Origin: DASRSS01 sp035656335
GTDB lineage: Bacteria; Actinomycetota; Actinomycetes; Mycobacteriales; Jatrophihabitantaceae
Length of the DNA: 19,113 nt
Direction: 5' to 3'
Assembly (NCBI GenBank): GCA_035656335.1
Contig: DASRSS010000242.1
Location: forward strand, 1-19,113
Shown: piece after piece, positions 1-7,215 of the stretch
Numbering within the stretch: position 1 is the first letter of the stretch
How the letters are laid out: every line of letters starts with the position of its first letter
Notes under the pieces: model-generated
Told to the model about the DNA's origin: nothing
The model's input: only the letters and a program-made list of their open reading frames with translations
The model's database searches: none
Position numbers and translations under genes: made by a program

Positions 1-369
1 GTGGTCAGGGTGCTTCCACGTGTGCGTGCGGGCGGCGAGATAACCGGCGGCCCGTGCCGCGATGCCGTGCATCTCGTTCGCGTACGCGCCGGTGGCCGAC
101 GGCACGTGGCGCGGCGAACCGTCCGGGTCGGTGCCGTCGACGGTGTCGCCGTAGTACGCCTTGATCGCGGTCTTGACCTGGTCCAGGTTCTGGATCTGGT
201 CGGCGCGCGTGGGCTGTGTCGGCGGGGCGGGTACGGCCTGCGCCTGCCCGTGGTGCGAGTGGTGGCCGTGCGCCATCGCGACGCCGGGGACCGCAAGCGC
301 CAAGGTGGCGGCTGCGGTCGCGCCGGCGATCGCGACGGTGCGTGCGGCGGGTCTGAGCGAGAGCTTCAC
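1..369 (-). CDS. Secreted protein, probable HAD-family acid phosphatase (N-terminal part, cut by window edge)
   Basis: The GTG start at 369 is preceded by GGAGG with a 5-base gap; the frame stays open to base 1, so the C-terminal part is missing. The 123 visible residues begin with a clear Sec signal peptide: Lys/Arg near the start, an Ala/Leu-rich hydrophobic core at about residues 11-30, and a likely cleavage after Ala-Met-Ala (residue 33). The mature protein would begin with a His-rich stretch, HGHHSHH. The following NLDQVKTAIKAYYGDT and the Tyr-Ala-x-Glu-Met helix resemble the N-terminal region of secreted actinobacterial class B/IIIB HAD acid phosphatases, whose catalytic DxDxT motif lies further on and cannot be seen here. 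The signal peptide is seen directly; the phosphatase call is an inference from resemblance. It lies 81 bp downstream of the hydratase/dehydrogenase gene on the same strand. Confidence 0.55.
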   Translation of the reverse strand, partial: MKLSLRPAARTVAIAGATAAATLALAVPGVAMAHGHHSHHGQAQAVPAPPTQPTRADQIQNLDQVKTAIKAYYGDTVDGTDPDGSPRHVPSATGAYANEMHGIAARAAGYLAARTHTWKHPDH

Positions 370-384
370 GGCGGCCTCCGGAGC

Positions 385-404
385 GTGTGGGGGAATTCCC
401 ACAC
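385..404. repeat. Near-perfect palindrome in the leader of the secreted-protein gene
   Basis: Arms GTGTGGG (385-391) and CCCACAC (398-404) flank a 6-base loop; the core GGGAATTCCC (391-400) is itself a perfect palindrome. It lies about 15 bases upstream of the GTG at 369 and just before the GGAGG ribosome site, and 46 bases past the stop of the upstream hydratase gene. It could be a dimeric repressor operator, or a hairpin in the mRNA leader. There is no T-run, so it is a poor fit to an intrinsic terminator. Confidence 0.45.
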
Positions 405-450
405 CCTGGCAGAAGTGCCGCGATCAGGCTAGATGCCCGATTGACCCGGT

Positions 451-2574
451 TCAGGCCGGGACGGACGCCACGCCCCGCGGCAGGAACCGCGAGCCGGTGA
501 CCCGCTCGGCGACCCCGGTCCGGTCCAGGTACGGCGTGATCCCGCCGAGGTGGAACGGCCAGCCGGCGCCGAGCAGCATGCACAGGTCGATGTCCTCGGC
601 CGCGGCCACCACGCCCTCGTCCAGCATCCGGCGCACCTCGTCCGCGAGCGCGGCCAGCGCCCGCTCGCGCACCTGCTCGGCCGTCGACGGCTGGTCGCCC
701 AGCACGAACAGCTCGGCGACCTCGGGATCGACGTGCTGGCCGGACTCGTCCCACACGTAGATGCCGGTCTTGCCGGCCTCGACCAGCCGGCGCGAGTTCT
801 CGCTGACCCGGAACCGGTCCGGGAACGCGGCGGCCATCGTCTCGGACACGTGCAGCGCAACCGCGGGCCCGACCAGGGCGAGCAGCACGAACGGGCTCAT
901 CGGCAGCCCGAGCGGTGCCAGCGCGGAATCGGCCACCTCGATCGGGGTGCCCTCGTCCACGGTCATGGTGATCTCGCCGAGGAAGCGGGTCAGCAGCCGG
1001 TTCACCACGAACGCGGGCGCATCCTTCACCAGCACGCACGACTTGCCCAGCTTCTTGCCTGTCGCGAACGCGGTCGCCAGCGACGCGTCGTCGGTCTTGT
1101 CAGCGCGGACGATCTCCAGCAGCGGCAGCACCGCGACCGGGTTGAAGAAGTGGAACCCGACGACCCGCTCGGGATGCTGCAGGTCGGCGGCCATCTCGGT
1201 CACCGACAGCGACGACGTGTTCGTCAGCAGCACGCACTCGGGGGAGACGTGCTCCTCCAGCTCGGCGAACACCGCCTTCTTGATCTTGATCTCCTCGAAC
1301 ACCGCCTCGATGACCAGGTCCGCGTCGTTGAACGCGTCCTTGGTCAGCGAACCGGTGACGAGCGCCTTGAGGCGGTTCGCCTTGTCCGGCTTGATGCGGC
1401 CCTTGGCCAGCTGCTGGTCCAGCTCGTTGTGCACGTACGCGACGCCCTTGTCCAGCCGCTCCTGGTCGAGGTCGGTCATCACGACCGGCACCTCGAGCTT
1501 GCGCGCGAACAGCAGCGCAAGCTGGCTGGCCATCAGCCCGGCGCCGACGACGCCTACCTTGGTGACCTTGCGCGCCAGCGACTTGTCCGGCGCACCGGCC
1601 GGTCGCTTGGCCCGCTTGTTGACCAGGTCGAACGAGTAGAGGCTGCTGCGCAGCTCGTCGCTCATCAGCAGGTCGGCCAGGGCTTCGTCCTCGGCCGCGG
1701 TGCCGTCGGCGAACGGCGTCGTGCGGGACGCGCCGATCAGCTCCAGTGCGCGGTACGCGGCCGGGGCGGCGCCGTGGATCTTGCCGTCGGCGAAGGCCTT
1801 GCCGCGGGCGAGCGGGCCGTCCCAGTCGTCGCCCGCGTGGTCCGTCCGGGGAACGGCGACCTCGCCGGTGACGACATTCGCGGCCCAGGCCAGCGACTGC
1901 GCGAGGAAGTCAGCGTTGTCCAGCAGCGCGTCCGCGATGCCGAGCTCGCCGGCCTGCTTCGGGTTGAGCATCTTGTTCTGGTTCAGCGCGTTCTCGACGA
2001 TCACCTTGACCGCCGCGTCCGGGCCGACCAGCGGCGGCAGCAGCTGCGTGCCGCCCCACGCCGGGACGAGGCCGAGGAACACCTCGGGGAATGCGATCGG
2101 ACCGGCCTGCGCGGCGAGCGTGCGGTAGTGGCAGTGCAGCGCGAGCTCGAGCCCGCCGCCCATCGTCGCGCCGTTGACGAACGCGAACGTCGGGACGTCG
2201 CTGTTCTTCAACCGCCCGAAGACGCGGTGCCCGAGCCGTCCCATCTCGAGCGCCTGCTCACGGGTGGCGAGCTGGCCGACACCGCCGAGATCGGCGCCCA
2301 CCGCGAAGATGAACGGCTTGCCGGTGACGGCGATCGCGGCGACCTTCGGCGCGTGCGCGGCGATCTCGTCCAGCGCCGCGTCCAGGGCGGCGAGGCCGCC
2401 GGGGCCGAAGGTGTTCGGCCGGGTGTGGTCGTGGCCGTTGTCGAGCGTGATCAGCGCGAACTCGCCGGGCAGACCCGGCACCTCGACGTAACGGACCAGC
2501 GCCTTGGTGACGACCTCGTCGGCGTAGCTGATGTCGGCGCTACTCTGCCCATGGCTCTTCGCGCGAGGGCTCAT
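451..2574 (-). CDS. fadB: Multifunctional enoyl-CoA hydratase / 3-hydroxyacyl-CoA dehydrogenase (beta-oxidation alpha subunit)
   Basis: This 707-residue protein should perform the second and third steps of beta-oxidation in the cytoplasm, hydrating trans-2-enoyl-CoA and oxidising 3-hydroxyacyl-CoA with NAD+. The N-terminal half (about 20-240) is a crotonase fold with GATMGGGLE (Glu143) and FPEVFLGLVPAWGG (Glu164), the catalytic glutamates of the family. A Rossmann motif GAGLMAS (344-350) opens the dehydrogenase domain, with the catalytic His475 in GFHFFNP and Glu487. The C-terminal domain carries the usual GWPFHLGGITPYLD. Length and layout match actinobacterial FadB-like proteins that pair with a FadA thiolase, which here is the next gene upstream. 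The ATG at 2574 gives an N-terminus of the usual family length. A GTG at 2625, overlapping the thiolase stop by 4 bases and preceded by GGGAG, would add 17 residues encoded by a GC-rich repeat; this start is a real alternative. Confidence 0.93.
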   Translation of the reverse strand: MSPRAKSHGQSSADISYADEVVTKALVRYVEVPGLPGEFALITLDNGHDHTRPNTFGPGGLAALDAALDEIAAHAPKVAAIAVTGKPFIFAVGADLGGVGQLATREQALEMGRLGHRVFGRLKNSDVPTFAFVNGATMGGGLELALHCHYRTLAAQAGPIAFPEVFLGLVPAWGGTQLLPPLVGPDAAVKVIVENALNQNKMLNPKQAGELGIADALLDNADFLAQSLAWAANVVTGEVAVPRTDHAGDDWDGPLARGKAFADGKIHGAAPAAYRALELIGASRTTPFADGTAAEDEALADLLMSDELRSSLYSFDLVNKRAKRPAGAPDKSLARKVTKVGVVGAGLMASQLALLFARKLEVPVVMTDLDQERLDKGVAYVHNELDQQLAKGRIKPDKANRLKALVTGSLTKDAFNDADLVIEAVFEEIKIKKAVFAELEEHVSPECVLLTNTSSLSVTEMAADLQHPERVVGFHFFNPVAVLPLLEIVRADKTDDASLATAFATGKKLGKSCVLVKDAPAFVVNRLLTRFLGEITMTVDEGTPIEVADSALAPLGLPMSPFVLLALVGPAVALHVSETMAAAFPDRFRVSENSRRLVEAGKTGIYVWDESGQHVDPEVAELFVLGDQPSTAEQVRERALAALADEVRRMLDEGVVAAAEDIDLCMLLGAGWPFHLGGITPYLDRTGVAERVTGSRFLPRGVASVPA

Positions 2575-2625
2575 CGCGACGCTCGCTCCGCTCCTCGCTC
2601 GTTCCTCGCTGCGATGCTCGCTCAC
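2575..2625. repeat. Short GC-rich repeat at the thiolase/hydratase junction
   Basis: The junction is filled with iterations of the unit GCTCG/GCTCC on the plus strand. A 13-base direct repeat, GCGAyGCTCGCTC, occurs at 2576-2588 and 2611-2623 with one mismatch. Unlike the flanking codons, the stretch encodes a low-complexity Ser/Glu/Arg/Ala peptide if translated from the upstream GTG. It looks like a dispersed repeat inserted at a gene junction. That it recurs elsewhere in the genome is an inference that the window alone cannot show. Confidence 0.5.
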
Positions 2626-3848
2626 TTGCTGCTCCCGGTGTAGTGGGGGTTCTCCCAGATGACGGATCCGCCCTGGCCGAGGCCGACGCACATGGCGGTC
2701 AGGCCGTAGCGGACCTCGGGGTGGTCGGCGAACTGACGCGCGAGCTGGACCATCAGCCGCACGCCGGAGGACGCGAGCGGGTGGCCGGTCGCGATCGCGC
2801 CACCGTAGGGGTTGACGCGCGGGTCGTCGTCGGCGATGCCGAAGTGTTCCAGGAAGCTGAGCACCTGCACGGCGAACGCCTCGTTCAGCTCGAACAGGCC
2901 GATGTCGTCGATCGTCAAACCGGTGCGCTGCAGCGCCTTCTCGGTGGACGGGATCGGCCCGATGCCCATCACGGACGGGTCGACGCCGGCGAACGCGTAG
3001 CCGACCAGGCGCATCTTGACCGGCAGGCCGAGGGCGGTGGCGACCGCCTCGTCGGCGAGGATGCACGCGGTCGCGCCGTCGTTGAGGCCGGCGGCGTTGC
3101 CCGCGGTCACCCGGCCGTGCGGGCGGAACGGGGTCTTCAGCGTGGCGAGGTCCTCGACCGTGGTGCCAGGGCGCGGCGGCTCGTCCTTGGTCGCCAGGCC
3201 CCAGCCGTGCTCGCCGCTGCGGGTCGCCACGGGGACCAGATCCGGCTCGATCTTGCCGTCGGCGTAGGCCTTGGCGAGCTTGGCCTGGCTGGCCGCGGCG
3301 AACGCGTCCGAGCGCTCCTTGGTCAGCTGCGGGAACCGGTCGTGGAGGTTCTCCGCGGTCATGCCCATGTTCAGCGCGGACACGTCTACCAGCTTCTCGG
3401 CGACGAACCGCGGGTTCGGGTCCGCGCCCTCGCCCATCGGGTGCCGGCCCATGTGCTCGACGCCGCCCGCGATCGCGATGTCGTACGCGCCGAACGCGAT
3501 CCCGCCGGCCATGGCGGTGACCGCGGTCATGGCGCCGGCGCACATCCGGTCGATCGAGTAGCCGGGCACCGACTGCGGCAGCCCGGACAGGATGCTCGCG
3601 ATCCGGCCCAGCGTCAGGCCCTGGTCGCCGATCTGGGTGGTGGCCGCGATGGCGACCTCGTCCACCTTCTCCGGCGGCAGCTCCGGGTGCCGGCGCAGCA
3701 GCTCGCGGATCACCGCGACGATCAGGTCGTCCGCGCGCGTCTCGGCGTAGATGCCCTTGGGGCCGGCCTTCCCGAACGGGGTGCGGGCCCCGTCGACGAA
3801 GACGACTGATCGGTTCGCACGCTCGCGCGCGCTCTCGGGTGCGGACAC
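2622..3848 (-). CDS. fadA: Acetyl-CoA C-acyltransferase (3-ketoacyl-CoA thiolase)
   Basis: This 408-residue thiolase should cleave 3-ketoacyl-CoA with CoA to give acetyl-CoA and a shortened acyl-CoA, the last step of each beta-oxidation cycle. The nucleophilic Cys103 lies in DRMCAGAMTA, FELNEAFA carries the oxyanion-hole asparagine, the GHP motif gives His356, and Cys387 lies in AMCVGLGQGG; all are canonical. Length is normal for the family. The start is a GTG at 3848 with GAGGAG 6 bases upstream. Its stop overlaps an alternative GTG of the downstream hydratase/dehydrogenase gene, so the two are almost certainly co-transcribed and probably form a trifunctional-type complex. The 54-base gap upstream contains a predicted promoter with an overlapping dyad. 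Substrate chain length cannot be told from sequence. Confidence 0.95.
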   Translation of the reverse strand: MSAPESARERANRSVVFVDGARTPFGKAGPKGIYAETRADDLIVAVIRELLRRHPELPPEKVDEVAIAATTQIGDQGLTLGRIASILSGLPQSVPGYSIDRMCAGAMTAVTAMAGGIAFGAYDIAIAGGVEHMGRHPMGEGADPNPRFVAEKLVDVSALNMGMTAENLHDRFPQLTKERSDAFAAASQAKLAKAYADGKIEPDLVPVATRSGEHGWGLATKDEPPRPGTTVEDLATLKTPFRPHGRVTAGNAAGLNDGATACILADEAVATALGLPVKMRLVGYAFAGVDPSVMGIGPIPSTEKALQRTGLTIDDIGLFELNEAFAVQVLSFLEHFGIADDDPRVNPYGGAIATGHPLASSGVRLMVQLARQFADHPEVRYGLTAMCVGLGQGGSVIWENPHYTGSSK

Positions 3849-3878
3849 GCCTGACTCCTCGAAGCTGCTCGTCCGGTG

Positions 3879-3908
3879 TTGTTACCGGCGAGTAACTTCA
3901 CTCTACAA
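3879..3908 (-). promoter_or_regulatory. Predicted promoter and overlapping operator for the fadA-fadB operon
   Basis: On the minus strand, TTGTAG (3908-3903) and TAACAA (3884-3879) are separated by 18 bases and could be -35 and -10 boxes. A dyad GTTACCGGCGAGTAAC (3881-3896; TAC-N6-GTA core) covers the spacer and the edge of the -10, where a bound repressor would block polymerase. Its centre is about 40 bases upstream of the thiolase start. A near-identical core in the same position precedes the acyl-CoA dehydrogenase gene at 11986-11999. TetR-family fatty-acid regulators use dyads of this kind, but the actual regulator is not in the window. Confidence 0.5.
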
Positions 3909-5144
3909 CGCGGCGGTGAGCGCCGGCGCGGTGAGTTCGATCTGCCAGGGCCGCGCGCCGAGCTCGGCCAGCCGCTCGCGCACCGCGGTTTCGTCCACCG
4001 GTTGTGGCGGCGACCAGCACAGCCGGCGGATCACGTCCGAGGCGAGCAGGTTCTGCGCCAGGACGGAGTGCGCCTCGGCCAGCTGGTTCACCGCCTCGCG
4101 GCAGCCGGCGAGCCGTGCGGCGGCCTCCGGATCCCGGTCGCGCCAGCGGGACGCGGGCGGGATGCCGTCGCCGGAGCCACCGGTGATCGGGGGCAGCTCG
4201 CTGTCGGGCAGGGCACGGGCGCGTTCGATCGCGCCGAACCAGCGGCTCAGCTGGCGGCGCTGGCGCGGGCCGCCGAACACCGACAGCGCGGCCAGCTCGC
4301 CGGGGCGCTTGGGCAGCACCCGGGCGGCCTCGATCAGCGCGGCGTCCGGCAGCAGCCGGCCGGGGGCGACGTCGCGCTGGGCGGCGTACGAGTCGCGGGC
4401 CTGCCACAGCTCGCGCACCACGGCCAGCTGGCGCGGGTTGCGCAGCTTGTGGATGCCGGACGTGCGGCGCCACGGATCCGCGCGCGGCGCGGGAGCCGGG
4501 GCGAGGCGCACCGCCTCGAACTCCTGCCGCGCCCACTCTGTCTTGCCGGCCTCGGCCAACAATCCGGCCAGCACCTCGCGCAGCTCGGCCAGCAACTCGA
4601 CGTCCAGCGCGGCGTAGACGAGCCAGTCGTGCGGCAGCGGGCGGGTCGACCAATCGGCGGCGGAGTGCCCCTTCTCCAGCCGCACGCCCAGGTGCTGCTC
4701 GACCATGGTGCCGAGCGCGACCCGTTCGACGCCGAGCAGCCGGCCGGCCAGCTCGGTGTCGAACAGCGAGGATGGATACATGCCCACCTCGGACAGGCAC
4801 GGCAGGTCCTGGCTGGCGGCGTGCAGGATCCACTCCGCGTCCGCGAGGGCGGCGCCCAGCTGGGACAGCCCCGGCAGCGCGATCGGGTCGATCAGCGCGG
4901 TTCCGGCGCCGGCGCGGCGCAGCTGTACGAGGTAGGCGCGCTGGCTGTACCGGTAGCCGGACGCGCGCTCGGCGTCCACCGCGACCGGACCGGTGCCCGC
5001 CGCCATCGCCGCGATCAGCTCGGTCAGCTGCTCGCTGCTCTCGATCGGCTCGGGGACGCCGTCCGCGGGCTCGGCCAGCAGGGGAAGGAGTTCGGGCTCG
5101 GCGGCGCTGGTGGCCGCGCCGTCGGTCGGCTCGTCGCTGTGCAC
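3903..5144 (-). CDS. rnd: Ribonuclease D family 3'-5' exoribonuclease with HRDC domain
   Basis: This 413-residue protein is a DEDDy exonuclease that should trim RNA 3' ends, as RNase D does for tRNA precursors. After a non-conserved acidic/Ala-rich N-terminus (1-35), the exonuclease domain shows VDAER (Asp57, Glu59), LHAASQDLPCL (Asp113), FDTELAGRLLG, and YAALDVELL with Tyr177 and Asp181, the complete metal-binding set. An HRDC nucleic-acid-binding domain follows at about 215-295, and the C-terminal part resembles the usual actinobacterial extension. The start is a GTG at 5144, seven bases after the stop of the DUF3000 gene; the ribosome site is weak, as expected for translational coupling. 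The stop TAG coincides with the predicted -35 box of the thiolase promoter. Confidence 0.9.
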   Translation of the reverse strand: MHSDEPTDGAATSAAEPELLPLLAEPADGVPEPIESSEQLTELIAAMAAGTGPVAVDAERASGYRYSQRAYLVQLRRAGAGTALIDPIALPGLSQLGAALADAEWILHAASQDLPCLSEVGMYPSSLFDTELAGRLLGVERVALGTMVEQHLGVRLEKGHSAADWSTRPLPHDWLVYAALDVELLAELREVLAGLLAEAGKTEWARQEFEAVRLAPAPAPRADPWRRTSGIHKLRNPRQLAVVRELWQARDSYAAQRDVAPGRLLPDAALIEAARVLPKRPGELAALSVFGGPRQRRQLSRWFGAIERARALPDSELPPITGGSGDGIPPASRWRDRDPEAAARLAGCREAVNQLAEAHSVLAQNLLASDVIRRLCWSPPQPVDETAVRERLAELGARPWQIELTAPALTAAL

Positions 5145-5151
5145 GTCCGCG

Positions 5152-5754
5152 TCAGGCCGGCGACAGGACGGTGACGCCCTCGGGCGGCAGGCCGGCCGCG
5201 GTGCAGAGCAGGTCGACGAACGCGCGCAGGTGCGGGCCCAGGTCAGGGGTGTCGGCGGTCCAGGACGCGCGCAGCTCGAGCTCCACAGTCGTGCGCGGGC
5301 CGTGGATGTCGCCGAACCGGGTGGACGTCGTCTGGGTGACCGTCCCGCCGGCCGCGCGGTAGGCGGCGGCGCGCTCGTGCAGGGCGTCGGTCAGCCAGCT
5401 CCAGCCGACGGCGGGCAGCATCGGGTCGACGCCGATCTGCGAGTCCATCTCCGCGGACACGAACGCGACCAGCCGCAGCACGCCGTCCCAGGCCTCCTGG
5501 CCGTCCGGGTCGTGCAGCAGCACCAGCCGCCCGGTGGCCGGCTCGCCGCCGTCCGGGCCGCGCACCTCGGCGGCGATCGCGTAGCTGTACGGCGCCAGCC
5601 GCTGCGGCGGGCGTAGCGGCTCGACATGCACCTCCGGGCGGGCCTTGGCGGAGGTCAGGCTCGCCACCGCGGCGCGGAAGATCTCCGGCCGCGGCGCGTC
5701 GTCCTCGACGGTGGGTGCAGCGTCCGCCTGGCTCGGCGGTGGCACGTTGGTCAT
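5152..5754 (-). CDS. DUF3000 domain-containing protein
   Basis: This 200-residue soluble protein has no signal peptide or membrane helix. The body, from about residue 24 (PEIFRAAVASL) through EPLRPPQRLAPYSYAIAAEV, the GRLVLLHDPDG strand and the GWSWLTDAL segment, matches the DUF3000 family, which is largely confined to actinobacteria. It is repeatedly found next to RNase D and close to hemE, as here. The biochemical role is unknown. The ATG at 5754 follows the zinc-ribbon gene stop by two bases, and RNase D starts seven bases after its own stop, so the three form one transcription unit. A link to RNA metabolism is suggested only by the neighbourhood. Confidence 0.85.
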   Translation of the reverse strand: MTNVPPPSQADAAPTVEDDAPRPEIFRAAVASLTSAKARPEVHVEPLRPPQRLAPYSYAIAAEVRGPDGGEPATGRLVLLHDPDGQEAWDGVLRLVAFVSAEMDSQIGVDPMLPAVGWSWLTDALHERAAAYRAAGGTVTQTTSTRFGDIHGPRTTVELELRASWTADTPDLGPHLRAFVDLLCTAAGLPPEGVTVLSPA

Positions 5755-5756
5755 GG

Positions 5757-5957
5757 TCACGCCGCGTGCCGCTCCGCGGTTCGCGGCGCGGCAGCCGGTT
5801 CCGGCGTGCGGCCCAGCAGGATGGCCGTCCCGCACTCGGTGCACAGCCACTCCGGGCAGTCCAGCCCGTGGTCGTCGGCACACGGCGGCTGCTCGAACAG
5901 GCGAGGACGCGCGCAGGTGGGGCACTGCAGAATCGGCTCGGACAGCTCGGCGGGCAT
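5757..5957 (-). CDS. Small zinc-ribbon protein of unknown function
   Basis: This 66-residue protein starts at an ATG with a good ribosome site (GGGAGAGG, 4 bases upstream). It has six cysteines: a CPTC knuckle (Cys12, Cys15), Cys26, Cys34 and a CTEC knuckle (Cys39, Cys42). The two Cys-x-x-Cys pairs should bind one zinc ion, as in rubredoxin-like ribbons. The tail after residue 50 is Pro/Ala-rich and probably disordered. It is the first gene of the zinc-ribbon/DUF3000/rnd run. I cannot assign a reaction; zinc ribbons of this size usually bind nucleic acid or protein partners, but this is an inference. The segment LFEQPPCADxH looks like the family signature. Confidence 0.75.
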   Translation of the reverse strand: MPAELSEPILQCPTCARPRLFEQPPCADDHGLDCPEWLCTECGTAILLGRTPEPAAAPRTAERHAA

Positions 5958-6102
5958 CGCACCTCTCCCTACGCACGCATCGACCGTGTGGTGTGTCGTG
6001 AACAAAGCTCGCACGCCGGTACGACAATTCGCCGCAGGCGCGCCGCAAACCGTGCTGAAGGCGACCGGAAGAGCGCCGTGAGCACGTGCGAAGATCCCTG
6101 CG
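5958..6102. promoter_or_regulatory. Divergent intergenic region between the zinc-ribbon/rnd unit and hemE
   Basis: This 145-base gap lies between divergent genes and must hold the promoters of both units. I see no box pair that I would defend. The sequence is slightly less GC-rich around 5990-6025 than its surroundings. The minus-strand side ends in a strong GGGAGAGG ribosome site; the hemE side has only a weak purine run (GAAGA) about 8 bases before its ATG. No riboswitch-like fold or long dyad was found. Confidence 0.5.
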
Positions 6103-7134
6103 ATGCCTGCAACCACCGCCGCCGATTCCCTGCTCGTCCGCGCCGCGACCGGACGGCCCGGCCCGCACCCGCCGGTCTGGTTCATGCGCCAGGCCGGGCG
6201 CTCGCTTCCGGAGTACCGCGCGCTGCGTGCCGACACGCCGATGCTGGAGGCCTGCCGCGACCCGGAGATGATCACCGAGATCACGTTGCAGCCGGTGCGC
6301 CGGCACGGGGTCGACGCCGCGATCTTCTTCTCCGACATCGTGGTGCCGCTGGTCGCGCTCGGCGTCGGGATCGATCTCGTCCCCGGTGTGGGGCCGGTGA
6401 TCGAGCGTCCCATTCGGGATGCCGCCGGTCTGGACGTGCTGCGCCCGCTGGACGCGTCCGACGTGCCGTACGTGACCGAGGCCGTGCGCTCGCTCGTCGG
6501 CACGCTGGGCGGCACGCCGCTGATCGGGTTCGCGGGCGCGCCGTACACGCTGGCCAGCTACCTGATCGAGGGCGGCCCGTCCCGCGACCACGCCCGGACC
6601 AAGGCGATGATGCACGGCCAGCCCGAGCTGTGGCACGAGCTGCTCGGGCGGCTGGCCGTGATCGCGCGCGAGTTCCTGCGCGTTCAGATCGCCGCCGGGG
6701 CGAGCGCGGTGCAGCTGTTCGACTCGTGGGCCGGTTCGCTCGCGAGCACCGACTACGAGCGGTACGTGCTGCCGCACAGCCGGGCGGTACTCGAGCCGCT
6801 CGCGGACACCGGGGTGCCGCGGATCCACTTCGGCGTCGGCACCGGCGAGTTCCTCGGCCTGATGCGCGCGGCGGGAGCGGACGTCGTCGGCGTCGACTGG
6901 CGGATCGGGCTGGACGAGGCCGCGCGGCGCATCGGCCCGGGCGCGGTCGTGCAGGGCAACCTCGATCCGGCGCTGCTGCTGGCGGACTGGCCGGTGATCG
7001 AGCGCGAGGTGCGCCGGATCGTGGCCGAGGGCCGCGCCGCTGCCGGCCACATCTTCAATCTGGGCCACGGCGTACTGCCCGACACCGACCCGGGCGTCCT
7101 CACCCGCGTCGTCGAGCTCGTCCACTCGCTCTGA
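6103..7134 (+). CDS. hemE: Uroporphyrinogen III decarboxylase
   Basis: HemE removes four carboxyl groups from the acetate side chains of uroporphyrinogen III to give coproporphyrinogen III, in the cytoplasm and without a cofactor. The 343 residues are full length. Seen directly: PVWFMRQAGRSLPEYR near the N-terminus (Arg29 and Arg33 of the substrate-binding loop), FFSDIVVP with the catalytic Asp78, GFAGAPYTLASYLIEGG, VGVDWR, QGNLDP, and the C-terminal HIFNLGHGVLPDTDP with its conserved histidine. The gene is first in a heme run that continues with hemY and hemQ, but a vapBC pair and 81 bases of non-coding DNA now separate it from them. Confidence 0.97.
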   Translation: MPATTAADSLLVRAATGRPGPHPPVWFMRQAGRSLPEYRALRADTPMLEACRDPEMITEITLQPVRRHGVDAAIFFSDIVVPLVALGVGIDLVPGVGPVIERPIRDAAGLDVLRPLDASDVPYVTEAVRSLVGTLGGTPLIGFAGAPYTLASYLIEGGPSRDHARTKAMMHGQPELWHELLGRLAVIAREFLRVQIAAGASAVQLFDSWAGSLASTDYERYVLPHSRAVLEPLADTGVPRIHFGVGTGEFLGLMRAAGADVVGVDWRIGLDEAARRIGPGAVVQGNLDPALLLADWPVIEREVRRIVAEGRAAAGHIFNLGHGVLPDTDPGVLTRVVELVHSL

Positions 7135-7144
7135 CTCGCCGCAG

Positions 7145-7198
7145 GATGTATCGATCCCTGCCCTGAGATGTATGCTTCTGACGGGAGATTGATACATC
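7145..7198. promoter_or_regulatory. Three-half-site operator region upstream of vapBC
   Basis: An inverted repeat of GATGTATCGATC (7145-7156) and GATTGATACATC (7187-7198), complementary at 11 of 12 positions, brackets a third half-site, GATGTATG (7167-7174). Half-site centres are 22 and 24 bases apart, about two helical turns, so bound dimers could sit on one face of the DNA. The last site ends 17 bases before the vapB start. VapB antitoxins and VapBC complexes typically bind such repeats and repress their own promoter; that role here is inferred. Confidence 0.6.
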
Positions 7199-7215
7199 GC
7201 GCGTCGAGGTGAAGC

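Noticed and set aside
550..2643. 697-residue open frame on the plus strand, antisense to the hydratase/dehydrogenase
   Set aside because: Shadow of the real gene: composition dominated by Arg, Gly, Val, Leu and His with no motif, while the opposite strand has a complete, recognisable enzyme.
2575..3543. Open frame continuing upstream of the hydratase/dehydrogenase across the thiolase gene, giving an apparent 1030-residue protein
   Set aside because: The upstream part is Arg/Gly-rich, has no family resemblance and lies in the wrong frame of a well-conserved thiolase gene; such frames stay open because of high GC content.
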